From: Rhodobacteraceae bacterium HLUCCO18
GTDB lineage: Bacteria > Pseudomonadota > Alphaproteobacteria > Rhodobacterales > Rhodobacteraceae
Assembly: GCA_001314805.1 (NCBI GenBank)
Contig: LJSY01000001.1
Span: 66,975-130,974 of the forward strand
Direction: 5' to 3'
Length of the DNA stretch: 64,000 bases
Positions within the stretch are counted from its first letter, which is position 1, and each line of letters opens with the position of its first letter. The position numbers and the translations under genes are program-made. This document shows, piece by piece, positions 52,223-60,461 of this stretch. The notes beneath the pieces were generated by a model. It was not told where the DNA came from. It worked only from the letters and a program-made list of their open reading frames with translations, and did not search any database.

Positions 52223-52743
52223 CCGGGGCGGAGCTTCTGGCCGAGTTGCAGCGCCCGTGGCGCCACGGCGAACATGTCGACGCGCGCGGCATCGTGCTGG
52301 AGGCGCCGCTGATCCTCGACGGGCTGGAGCTGCGCGGCTTCGACCTGTCGGGCGCGCGGCTGAACGGAGGGATCAGCGCGCGGGGCACACGGTTTCGAGG
52401 ACTTGCATGGCTGCGCCGGGCGACGGTGCGCGGGCCCTGCGACCTTCGCGGCGCGACGTTCCGCACCGACCTGCGCGCCGACGGGTTGGTCGCGGGCGAT
52501 GTCTGTCTGGACGGGGCGGTTGTTCAGGGCGTGCTTTCGCTGGCGCGCGCACGGCTGGCCACGCTGTCGATGCGCGACGCGCTGATGATGGCCAACGTGA
52601 CGCTGGAGGGCGCGCGGATCGACGGGCCGGTCGACATGTCCGGGACCGAGATCCTCGGCGGGTTCTGGACCGCCGGCGCCGGGATCGCCGCGCTGAACCA
52701 TGCCGAGGCCGAGATTTCGGGGCGGCTGCGCCTGCCGGCCTGA
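52219..52743 (+). CDS. pentapeptide-repeat-like protein
   Basis: 174 residues; from about residue 25 onward the sequence shows imperfect pentad-like periodicity with A/L/G-x-L/F patterns (LILDGLELRGFDLSGARLNG, GPCDLRGATFRTDLRADGLV, MANVTLEGARIDGPVDMSGT). It suggests a right-handed beta-helix. No enzyme motif. ATGA overlap with the SDR puts it firmly in the operon. Why a beta-helix protein sits in a catabolic operon is unclear. Confidence 0.65.
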   Translation: MTGAELLAELQRPWRHGEHVDARGIVLEAPLILDGLELRGFDLSGARLNGGISARGTRFRGLAWLRRATVRGPCDLRGATFRTDLRADGLVAGDVCLDGAVVQGVLSLARARLATLSMRDALMMANVTLEGARIDGPVDMSGTEILGGFWTAGAGIAALNHAEAEISGRLRLPA

Positions 52744-52749
52744 GCGCGG

Positions 52750-53928
52750 TCAGCGGCCCAAGCCGCCCGCCTCGGTCAATGTGCGCAACCGGTCGTAGAA
52801 CCCGTCCACCTTGTCCTGTGCCGTCGCGCGCATCTCGGCATGGCTGGCCGATGGGTCGCCCGTTTCCCGCGCACCGGCCTCGCCGACCGCGCGCGAGACG
52901 TCCTGCACGAAGGCGCAGACGGGAAAGCGCGCCCGGCCGAAGGCGGTCAGCGCCGCCTCAAGCGTGTCATGCGCCGCAAGTGCATCGGCAAGGACCACGG
53001 CGTCCTGCATCGCCATGGCACCGCCCTGCCCCATGAAGGGGGTCGAGGCATGGGCGGCATCGCCGATCAGCTGGACACGCCCCCGGTGCCACGGCAGAGG
53101 CAGGACGATTTCCTCGACCGCCGTATACAGCACCTCGGTCCCTGCCCCCAGCTCCGCGAGGAACGGGGCGGCGGGACCTGCGAACTCCGAAAACCGCGCG
53201 GCCATGAGCCGGGGCCAGTCGGCGGGCGCGTAATAGCTGTCCCCGGGCTCGGCCACGGTGCCGAAGGTATAAAGCAGCTCGTCGCTGATCGGCATGATGC
53301 CGAAACGCTTGGCCGGCCCCATCATCATGATCTTGTCGGTCAGCTCCGGCGGCCGGCGATGCACGGACCGCCAGACGCCCACCCCGGTGTAGCGCGGCGC
53401 AACCTCGATGCCGATCAGGGCGCGGGTGGCCGACCGCACGCCATCGGCGGCGATCACCAGATCGGCCCGTGCGAGGCTGCCATCCGACAGCGTCGCGGTG
53501 ACGCCCCCTGCCCCGTCCTTCAAACCCGTGACGGTCGTGCCCAGCTGTACCGGCACGCCGAGCGCCGCCACGCGACTTGCCATGACGCGGTGCATCTCGG
53601 CCCGCTTGATCCCGAGGATCGCGGGGATCCGGCCCGCGTCGGCGGTGGGATAGCGGGTCTCGACGATCGGCTGCCCGACGTGATCGTAATAGGCGTTGCG
53701 TCCTTCGGGCACGAGGAACCCAGCGGCGAGGATATCCTCCAGCAGGCCGATTTTCCCGAGGCTTTCCAGACCGTTGGCATAAACGAAGATGCCCGAGCTC
53801 TGGAACCGCCACGCCTCCTGCTTCTCGACGATCCGGACCCGGTGGCCGGTCTGCGTCAGCGCGATGGCGGCGCAGCAGCCGGCGATCCCGCCGCCCACGA
53901 TCAGTATGTCCATGGGGCGCTGCGGCAT
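52750..53928 (-). CDS. FAD-dependent aromatic-ring monooxygenase (last gene of TRAP-sulfatase operon)
   Basis: 392 residues, group A hydroxylase. Motifs: ILIVGGGIAGCCAAIALTQT, LVIAADGVRSATRALIG, VQLIGDAAHASTPFMGQGGA. It starts 4 bases after the sulfatase stop and converges 6 bp from the pentapeptide-like gene. One of two flavin hydroxylases bracketing this operon, so two ring hydroxylations or two alternative substrates are possible. ATG 53928 is used; Met at 53913 is an alternative. Confidence 0.88.
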   Translation of the reverse strand: MPQRPMDILIVGGGIAGCCAAIALTQTGHRVRIVEKQEAWRFQSSGIFVYANGLESLGKIGLLEDILAAGFLVPEGRNAYYDHVGQPIVETRYPTADAGRIPAILGIKRAEMHRVMASRVAALGVPVQLGTTVTGLKDGAGGVTATLSDGSLARADLVIAADGVRSATRALIGIEVAPRYTGVGVWRSVHRRPPELTDKIMMMGPAKRFGIMPISDELLYTFGTVAEPGDSYYAPADWPRLMAARFSEFAGPAAPFLAELGAGTEVLYTAVEEIVLPLPWHRGRVQLIGDAAHASTPFMGQGGAMAMQDAVVLADALAAHDTLEAALTAFGRARFPVCAFVQDVSRAVGEAGARETGDPSASHAEMRATAQDKVDGFYDRLRTLTEAGGLGR

Positions 53929-53932
53929 CGGT

Positions 53933-55498
53933 CTAGGCCTGATGCGTGGGCTGCAGGGATGTGTCCCTCAGCGCGATCTGGCGCAGGACGAGCTGCTGCA
54001 TCAGGTCCGCCTTGCGCGCCGCGAAGGCAGGATCGGCCCAGAGGTTCGACAGCTCGGACGGATCGGCGCCGAGGTCGTAAAGCTCCCCCAGATCGGAACC
54101 CTCGAACACCGTCATCCGCCAGCCGTCATGGACCAGCGTGCGGCTGGCGGTGCGGCCGTCGTCGCTGGCGAAGGCAAGGCCCGCATCCTCGATCAGGACG
54201 GGCAGTTCGGCGGCGTCCTCGGCCAGCAGGTCGCGCCCCTGCATGCCGACGGGGCATGCGATCCCGGCGCTTTGCAGCAGCGTCGGGGCGAAGTCGATGG
54301 CGCTGCCCTGCCGCGACGACACGGATGCGCCCGCCCGCCTCGGATCGGCCCAGATCAACGGCACGCGGATCAGCCCGTGGCTGTGAAGCCCGTGTTTCAG
54401 GACCGTGCCGTGATCGCCCATGTAATCGCCGTGATCCGACATGAAGACGACGACCGTGTTCTCCGCCTTGCCGGCTTGTTCCAGCGCGTCGAGGATCCGC
54501 CCGACCCAGTCGTCGATCATGGTGATCGCTCCGTAGTTCAGTGCAATCATCCGGCGCGTCGCCTCCGCGTCGCCGTGAAAGGGCCAGTAGGCGTCGGGGT
54601 TTTCCGCGCCGATCTCGTAGACACGCCGGATGTGGCGCGGCAGGTCCGTCCGGGCCGAGGTCGGATGGTCGAAGCTGTCGGGGAGCGGAATATCCGCCGG
54701 GTCATACATGTCGAAATAATGCCCCGGCGGCGTGAAGGGATGGTGCGGATCGGGGAAGGAGGCCAGCAGCAGAAACGGATCGTCGCTTGGGTCTTGCAGG
54801 AATTGGCAGGCCTCTTCGCCGACATAGGCGGTGGGATAAAGCGCCTCGGGCACCGCCGTCCGCCACATCTGGGGCGCGGCGCCGGGCGCGTTGCCAGCCG
54901 ACGCGGCGCGTCCGCGCGGATCGGGCGCGCCGTCCAGCCGGTCCCGCAGCCAGCCCGTGTAATGCCCCTCCACCTGATCGCCATGGCCGATGCACAGGCG
55001 CAGATGATCGAACCCGTAATAGGGAAGCGGCACGCCGCGGTCCGGGTCGTCGATCCAGCGGGTGCGGATCTCGTGTTCATACTCCGGCCCGCGCCGTTGG
55101 CCTCTGCGCGCCAGATTGAAGGGCTCGGGCGGGGCCTCGCCTTGCCCGGCCGGGGCTGGCGGCCGCGCCGGAACGGGCGAGACGTTCTGGAAATGCGCCT
55201 TGCCCACCAGCCCCGTGCGATAGCCCGCCGCACGCAGCACATCGGCATAGGTCGTGCAGTCGAGGCCAAGGGGAATACCGTTCTGGCGGCAGCCGTTGAC
55301 CGAGGTCAGCTGCCCCGTGGCCAGTGCGGCGCGGTTGGGCTGGCAGATCGGATTGGCGACGTAGAAACGATCGAACCGCGTGCCCCGCGCGGCCAGCGCA
55401 TCGATCCGCGGCGTGCGCAGGATGCCGTTGCCGTAGCAGCCAAGGTGATCGGCACGCTGCTGATCTGTCATGATGACAAGGAAATTCGGGCGGCTCAT
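53933..55498 (-). CDS. cysteine-type sulfatase
   Basis: About 521 residues, alkaline-phosphatase-superfamily sulfatase. N-terminal metal site NFLVIMTDQQRADHLG, formylglycine motif CQPNR within PICQPNRAALATGQL (C-x-P-x-R), later VVFMSDHGDYMGDHG and KHGLHSHGLIRVPLIW. No signal peptide, so it acts in the cytoplasm on a substrate already imported. It needs a formylglycine-generating enzyme, not seen here. ATG overlaps the dctM stop (ATGA); a long upstream extension of the frame runs inside dctM and is rejected. Choline-sulfatase identity is not supported. Confidence 0.9.
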   Translation of the reverse strand: MSRPNFLVIMTDQQRADHLGCYGNGILRTPRIDALAARGTRFDRFYVANPICQPNRAALATGQLTSVNGCRQNGIPLGLDCTTYADVLRAAGYRTGLVGKAHFQNVSPVPARPPAPAGQGEAPPEPFNLARRGQRRGPEYEHEIRTRWIDDPDRGVPLPYYGFDHLRLCIGHGDQVEGHYTGWLRDRLDGAPDPRGRAASAGNAPGAAPQMWRTAVPEALYPTAYVGEEACQFLQDPSDDPFLLLASFPDPHHPFTPPGHYFDMYDPADIPLPDSFDHPTSARTDLPRHIRRVYEIGAENPDAYWPFHGDAEATRRMIALNYGAITMIDDWVGRILDALEQAGKAENTVVVFMSDHGDYMGDHGTVLKHGLHSHGLIRVPLIWADPRRAGASVSSRQGSAIDFAPTLLQSAGIACPVGMQGRDLLAEDAAELPVLIEDAGLAFASDDGRTASRTLVHDGWRMTVFEGSDLGELYDLGADPSELSNLWADPAFAARKADLMQQLVLRQIALRDTSLQPTHQA

Positions 55499-56811
55499 CT
55501 GAACATCAGGTCGACCGGATAGGTCACCAGTTCGGGGATGAAGAAGATCAGCAGGATCGCCAGCAGGTCGAGCAGGATGAAGGGGATCGCCGCCCGGTAG
55601 ATGTCGCCCATCGTCGTGCCCTTGGGGGCCACGGCCTTCATCACGAACAGCGCCGCCCCGAACGGAGGCGATGTCGCCCCGGTCTCGATCGCCACGAGGA
55701 ACAGGGCGGCGAACCAGATCGGGTCCATGCCGAACTGCTGCACGATGGGCACGAAGATCGGCAGCGTGATCAGCATGATCGGCAACGGCCCCATGAACAT
55801 CCCCATGAAGACCACCAGCATGATCATCATGAAGACGATCGCGTCGTCCGAGATGTCGAGGCTCAGGACCGCATCGACCATCCCGAAGGTGGCCCCCGTG
55901 AAGGCCAGAAGCTGCGAGAAGGTGACGGCACCCGACACGATCAGCAGCACCATGACCGAGATGTTGGCGCTCGAGAACATCGTGTCGCCAAAGACCTTGG
56001 GCGTCAGGCGGCGGCGCAGTGCGGCCAGCAGCAGCGTGGCGAAAGCCCCCGTCGCGGCGGCCTCGCTGGGGGTGGCGATGCCCAGGAAGATGACGCCCAC
56101 GACCGAGAAGACGATCACCGACAGCGGCAGGATGTTGACGGTGGTGGCCGTCAGCTTTTCGCCCAGGCTGACCTTCGGAACATCGAAGGACGGCGCGAGA
56201 TGCGGCTGCAGGTGGCAGCGGCCGAGGATGTAGAGGACGTAGAGCAACGCCATCAAGAGCCCCGGCACGATGATGCCGATCAGGATGCGTCCGATCGAGA
56301 TATCGCCGATCACGCCCAGAACCACCGCCAGCGATGACGGCGGGATCATGATCGCAAGGCCCGAGGATCCGAGGATGGGCCCGAGCGACATCGGTTTCGC
56401 ATAGCCGCGCCGTTCCATCTCGGGCGTCAGCGACGATCCCAGAAGAGCGATGGAGCCCATGGAGTTTCCCGTGAGGGTCGAGAACAGGACGCCCCCGCCC
56501 ACGGCCATCAGCGCCAGCCGCCCGCGCAGCTTGCCGAACCACTTGTCGAGCGTGTCCATGAGGTCGATGGCGATGCCGGAGCGGAACATCGCCTCGCCCA
56601 TGATCATGAACAGCGCGATGGGGATCAGCGTGAAACTGGTCACGGAGCCGACGGTGTTCAGGACCAGTTGCTCGACGCCGGAAAAGCCGCCCATCAGGAT
56701 GTAGGATCCCACGAGGTTGATGGCGAGAAAGGCGAAGGCGACCGGCAGGCCCGCCAGCATCAGCGCGAACAGCGGGACCAGAACGATGGTGAGCGTGACA
56801 TACCATTCCAT
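55495..56811 (-). CDS. dctM: TRAP transporter large permease DctM
   Basis: 438 residues, about 12 spans. Typical LIPIALFMIMGEAMFRSGIA, LFSTLTGNSMGSIALLGSSL, LGSSGLAIMIPPSSLAVVLG and FLGIATPSEAAATGAFATLL. Na+-driven uptake of a carboxylate-type solute from DctP. It starts 3 bases after dctQ and overlaps the sulfatase gene by ATGA, linking uptake and desulfation. Confidence 0.95.
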   Translation of the reverse strand: MEWYVTLTIVLVPLFALMLAGLPVAFAFLAINLVGSYILMGGFSGVEQLVLNTVGSVTSFTLIPIALFMIMGEAMFRSGIAIDLMDTLDKWFGKLRGRLALMAVGGGVLFSTLTGNSMGSIALLGSSLTPEMERRGYAKPMSLGPILGSSGLAIMIPPSSLAVVLGVIGDISIGRILIGIIVPGLLMALLYVLYILGRCHLQPHLAPSFDVPKVSLGEKLTATTVNILPLSVIVFSVVGVIFLGIATPSEAAATGAFATLLLAALRRRLTPKVFGDTMFSSANISVMVLLIVSGAVTFSQLLAFTGATFGMVDAVLSLDISDDAIVFMMIMLVVFMGMFMGPLPIMLITLPIFVPIVQQFGMDPIWFAALFLVAIETGATSPPFGAALFVMKAVAPKGTTMGDIYRAAIPFILLDLLAILLIFFIPELVTYPVDLMFR

Positions 56812-56814
56812 CGC

Positions 56815-57315
56815 TCAGATCGCCTCGCCACGCAGGGTGCGGATGATCTGGTCGAGGAACTGGACGGCCATCAGGGCCATGCCCACCGGCAGGGCCGCGG
56901 TGATCCACCAGCTTTGCGGACGCATCACCGTCACCAGCCGGACGCCCAGGTCGTATTGCTCGATCACCACGCTGACGCCGACGACGGTCAGCAGCGCGCA
57001 CAGAACGAACCCGATGGTCGCATTCATGAGTTGCAGGATCAGGCGCCAGCCGTGCGGCAGGCTGTCATGGACCAGATCCATGACCACGTGCAGGTTCTTT
57101 TCCAGAAGGTACGGCGCACCGAGGAAGGTGATGAACAGGAGCGCGTATTCGCTGACCTCGATCACCCAGATCTGGGACGCGCCGCCGAGCCAGCGGATGA
57201 CGACCTCGAAACAGATGATCGCCGCGATCATGGACAGGAGCACCGCCCCGATCACGGCACAGAACAGGTTCAGGCGGCTGAACACGCGCCTCAGCTGGGT
57301 CAGGGTGCGGTCCAC
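56815..57315 (-). CDS. dctQ: TRAP transporter small permease DctQ
   Basis: 166 residues with four spans; LFCAVIGAVLLSMIAAIICF, RWLGGASQIWVIEVSEYALL (the E of the DctQ signature), FLGAPYLLEKNLHVVMDLVH and a final SWWITAALPVGMALMAVQFL. It starts after a 77-bp gap that holds a perfect stem-loop. Confidence 0.92.
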   Translation of the reverse strand: MDRTLTQLRRVFSRLNLFCAVIGAVLLSMIAAIICFEVVIRWLGGASQIWVIEVSEYALLFITFLGAPYLLEKNLHVVMDLVHDSLPHGWRLILQLMNATIGFVLCALLTVVGVSVVIEQYDLGVRLVTVMRPQSWWITAALPVGMALMAVQFLDQIIRTLRGEAI

Positions 57316-57340
57316 CTTCTGCCTTCCGTTCTTGACAATG

Positions 57341-57369
57341 GGCGGGGTCGGAGCACGCCCGACCCCGCC
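57341..57369 (-). repeat. 11-bp perfect stem-loop between dctP and dctQ
   Basis: GGCGGGGTCGG (57341-57351) pairs exactly with CCGACCCCGCC (57359-57369) across seven bases. No T run. It occupies the same place, after the binding-protein gene and before the permease genes, as the tctC/tctB hairpin, and probably keeps dctP mRNA in excess. Inferred. Confidence 0.7.
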
Positions 57370-57392
57370 GTTTCGCGCGTCACATCAGGCCG

Positions 57393-58367
57393 TCAGCGGT
57401 CCAGCATCTCGCGAAGCTCGGCCGCGATCTCGGCGCCCGCGTTTTCCGCCGTCATGCCCCATGCCGCATCCATGGCCATGGCCTCATACTGCGCGGCCTC
57501 GTCCTCGGGCAGCATGAGGTAGTTGAACCCGGCCGCTTCCTGCGCGGCCCGTTCGGTCGCGATGTCCTCGGCCCAGATATCGTCCATCCGGGGGGCGAAA
57601 TCCTCGCGCAGGAAGGTGACGAACCGCTCCTGCAGGTCGGGCGACATCTCGTTGAACAGGTCCATGTTCATCAGAACCGGGAAACCCGCGCGGTAGACGC
57701 CGGGCTGAACGACCGTCTCCACCAGCCCCTCGAACTGCGCCGCCTGACCCAGCGGGCCCTGCATGAACCCGTCGATGGTGCCGCGTTCCAGCGCGGTGTA
57801 GATTTCCTCCATCGGCAGGACGATGGGCTCGGCGCCGAGCGCCTGGGCCAACGGCAGAAGCGTCGGGAAGACGCGGATGCGCTTGCCTTCCAGGTCGGCG
57901 AGGCCGGTGACCTCGTCGGCCATGTAGATCTGGAAATTCAGCTGCGTGGCCGGGATTTCGCCGATGAACGCGAGATCCTGTTCGGCGTGCAGCTCGGTCA
58001 TCCGCTCGTGGTAATCGGTGGCCGCGATCTCTTCGTAGTTCAGGAAGGACAGGTTCATCGTGCCCGAGGTCGGCACCAGGCCCTGGTAGTAGCTGGGGCT
58101 GGTATAGGTCATGCCCATTGCGCCGTTGCGCACGCCCTCGGCCTGACCGAAGGGCGGCATGACCTCCGGGCCGCCCCGCCAGTTGATCTCGATCTCGCCT
58201 TCGAAGCGTTCGTTCACTTCCTCGACGAACTGGGCGAAGGGCTCGGTGATGTAGACCGACCGGGGCGCCAGCGTCACGGCGTTGATCTGGACCGGATCGG
58301 CAAAGGCCGGGGCGGCGGCTGCGGCAACGCCGGCGGCAAGCAAGGCGGTGCTAAACACGTGTTTCAT
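57393..58367 (-). CDS. dctP: TRAP transporter solute-binding protein DctP
   Basis: About 324 residues. Signal peptide MKHVFSTALLAAGVAAAAAP with cleavage near AFA-DP. The mature part shows the DctP pattern: VEEVNERFEGEIEINWRGGP, GLADLEGKRIRVFP with the carboxylate-binding Arg, and VLPMEEIYTALERGTIDGF. Ligand unknown, probably an organic acid. ATG 58367 has GGGAG and lies 17 bp inside the end of the upstream hydroxylase gene. Confidence 0.93.
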   Translation of the reverse strand: MKHVFSTALLAAGVAAAAAPAFADPVQINAVTLAPRSVYITEPFAQFVEEVNERFEGEIEINWRGGPEVMPPFGQAEGVRNGAMGMTYTSPSYYQGLVPTSGTMNLSFLNYEEIAATDYHERMTELHAEQDLAFIGEIPATQLNFQIYMADEVTGLADLEGKRIRVFPTLLPLAQALGAEPIVLPMEEIYTALERGTIDGFMQGPLGQAAQFEGLVETVVQPGVYRAGFPVLMNMDLFNEMSPDLQERFVTFLREDFAPRMDDIWAEDIATERAAQEAAGFNYLMLPEDEAAQYEAMAMDAAWGMTAENAGAEIAAELREMLDR

Positions 58368-59520
58368 GGGAACTCCCGTTGTGAGTGGACTGATCGAGCG
58401 GCGTGGTCCAGGCGTTGTAGCCATAGACCCAATCCGCGTTGCCGGCCTTCTTGAGCCAGTCATTGGCAAGCGAGCTTTCCTGGACCCGCGCGGTGCGGGG
58501 CTTGCGTTCCGTTTCGTAGCGCGCGAGCGCGGCCTCTATATCGTCGGTGCGGTCTGCGCTTGCGAGGGCGCGGGCCAGCACCACCGCATCCTCGATGGCC
58601 ATGCAGGCGCCCTGCGCCATGAAGGGCACCATCGGATGCGCCGCGTCGCCCAGAAGCGTCGCGCGCCCCTTGGCCCATTGCGGCATCGGATCGCGCACAT
58701 GCAGCGCCGATCGCGTGACATCGTCCAGCGAGTCCAGCAGCTTGCGGGCGTCGCCGTGGAAATTGGCATAGGCACGGCGCAGATCCTCGGCATCGCCGGG
58801 CAGCGTCCAGCCTTCCTCGGACCAATCCTCCTGCGGCAGGGTGGCGAAGACGAAGATTTCCCGCCCCCCGGTCAGCGGGAAGGTCACGATCTGCTTTTCG
58901 GGCACCTCGCCCCACCACTTGGTGAAGGCGTCGGTGTCGGGAAGCCCCGCGGCCCTGTCGCTGGGGAACGTGCCGCGATAGGACACCATGCCGGTGTAGC
59001 GCGGATGATCCTCGCCCCAGAGCGCGGTGCGCACGACCGAGTGGATGCCGTCCGCGCCGATCACCACGTCGAAGGCCCCGCGCGTGCCATCGGCAAAACC
59101 CAGCGTCGCCTGCCCCGCGCCAAGCTCCAGCGAGACCGACCCCATTCCAAGGCGCAGCCTGTCCTCGGGCAGGCGCGCGCGCAGGGCGTCCAGCAGATCG
59201 GCGCGGTGGATCGTCAGTTGCGGCGCGCCGTATTTCTCCTCCGCCGCCGCACTCATCGGCAGGCGGGAGGTCTCCTCGCCGCTGACGCCGTCCCGGCTGA
59301 TGCGAAAGCTGGGGCGCGCCGCGCTGTCGCGCAGGTAGGGGCCGACGCCCAGCTGGTCGAGAGCGAAGACGGCGTTCGGCGTCAGGTTGACATCGGCCCC
59401 GACCCGGTTGAAGGCCCGCGCCTTTTCGAAGACCTGCACGTCGTGACCAGCCTGATGCAGCGCGATGGCGGCGCAAAGACCGCCGATGCCACCCCCGCAT
59501 ATGCCGATTGAAAGCGCCAC
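58351..59520 (-). CDS. FAD monooxygenase, salicylate/6-hydroxynicotinate hydroxylase-like
   Basis: 389 residues, group A flavin hydroxylase. FAD motif IGICGGGIGGLCAAIALHQA, DG motif VVIGADGIHSVVRTAL, second FAD motif TLLGDAAHPMVPFMAQGACM. The N-terminal region around FRISRDGVSGEETSRLPM and APQLTIHRADLLDAL resembles NicC-type enzymes. First gene of a six-gene operon with the TRAP transporter, the sulfatase and another hydroxylase; it faces the second IclR gene across a perfect inverted repeat. Confidence 0.88.
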   Translation of the reverse strand: MALSIGICGGGIGGLCAAIALHQAGHDVQVFEKARAFNRVGADVNLTPNAVFALDQLGVGPYLRDSAARPSFRISRDGVSGEETSRLPMSAAAEEKYGAPQLTIHRADLLDALRARLPEDRLRLGMGSVSLELGAGQATLGFADGTRGAFDVVIGADGIHSVVRTALWGEDHPRYTGMVSYRGTFPSDRAAGLPDTDAFTKWWGEVPEKQIVTFPLTGGREIFVFATLPQEDWSEEGWTLPGDAEDLRRAYANFHGDARKLLDSLDDVTRSALHVRDPMPQWAKGRATLLGDAAHPMVPFMAQGACMAIEDAVVLARALASADRTDDIEAALARYETERKPRTARVQESSLANDWLKKAGNADWVYGYNAWTTPLDQSTHNGSSHETRV

Positions 59521-59553
59521 TTTGTCCCCTTTGGTCTTGCCGGGTGTTCTATA

Positions 59554-59570
59554 TTGAACTATATGTTCAA
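59554..59570. promoter_or_regulatory. perfect inverted repeat, candidate IclR operator
   Basis: TTGAAC-TATAT-GTTCAA, six paired bases around five, in an AT-rich island between the divergent hydroxylase operon and the IclR gene (33 bp from the hydroxylase ATG). The form and spacing suit an IclR dimer site. Binding is inferred. Confidence 0.65.
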
Positions 59571-59666
59571 ACGTAGGTTATGAGGACCCGTGCGGTCAAC
59601 AGTTTTCCGCCGCGCGGCTCCGGCACGCAGCACCCCGCGCAGACCTGAACGACAGGACAGATCCCC

Positions 59667-60461
59667 ATGGGCGACACGCCATCCCAGACCCCCTACTCCG
59701 TGCCCCCGGTGGAGCGGGCGCTGAAGCTTCTGCATTACATCGGCGAAGGGCAGCGGGCGCGGAACCTGTCCACCGTGTCGCGCGATCTGGGGATTAACCG
59801 CACGACCCTGATCCGCCTGATCCATACCCTTCTGGAACACCGCATGATCGAGGAACTGGGCGACGGCGGCGGCTACCGGCTGGGCGCCGGGATGGTCAGC
59901 CTCGGCGCGCAGGCCATCCAGGGGCGGGACATCGTGCAGATCTGCCAGCCGATCCTGCGGGAACTGTGCCTTGAAACCGGCATGTCGGCGCATCTGGGGG
60001 TGCTGGACGGGCGCGACATCATCTATCTCGGGCGCGAGGCGCCCAATTCCCATCTCGTCAGCAACGTGCGCACCGGATCGCGGCTGGCGGCCCACGCCTC
60101 GTCGATCGGACGCGCGATCCTCGCGGAATGCTCCGAGACGCAGCTGCGGCAGATCTTTTCCGGCGATCCACCCCAGACGGCGACCGACAAGACGCCGCGG
60201 ACGATCGAGGAGATCATCGCGCAGGCCCGCCACGACAAGGCCGAGGGCTTCGCCTGGAGCCAGGGGAATTTCGAGGCGGGCATCGGGTCCTGCGCGGCGG
60301 CGGTCTTCGATCATACCGGGCAGGTCGTGGGCGGCATCAACGTGTCCGGCCCCGAGGCGCGCTTCGCCGCCGGTCCCGAAGGCCGCGACCCGGCCCTGAT
60401 CGACGCGGTCACCTCGGCCGCGCGCAGGGCCTCGGCCGCGCTGGGTCACACCGCGCGCTAG
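59667..60461 (+). CDS. IclR-family regulator, divergent from the hydroxylase-TRAP-sulfatase operon
   Basis: 264 residues. Winged helix (VPPVERALKLLHYIGEGQRA, DLGINRTTLIRLIHTLLEHR) and effector domain (LGVLDGRDIIYLGREAPNSH, TGSRLAAHASSIGRAILAEC, SCAAAVFDHTGQVVGGINVS). It likely senses the substrate or an intermediate of the divergent operon. It shares only family-level features with the first IclR, 10 kb away. The stop overlaps that of the converging aldehyde dehydrogenase gene. Confidence 0.92.
   Translation: MGDTPSQTPYSVPPVERALKLLHYIGEGQRARNLSTVSRDLGINRTTLIRLIHTLLEHRMIEELGDGGGYRLGAGMVSLGAQAIQGRDIVQICQPILRELCLETGMSAHLGVLDGRDIIYLGREAPNSHLVSNVRTGSRLAAHASSIGRAILAECSETQLRQIFSGDPPQTATDKTPRTIEEIIAQARHDKAEGFAWSQGNFEAGIGSCAAAVFDHTGQVVGGINVSGPEARFAAGPEGRDPALIDAVTSAARRASAALGHTAR

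Noticed and set aside
55499-57001. Long upstream extension of the sulfatase frame
   Set aside because: Lies inside dctM and dctQ in another frame; the family N terminus begins at 55498.
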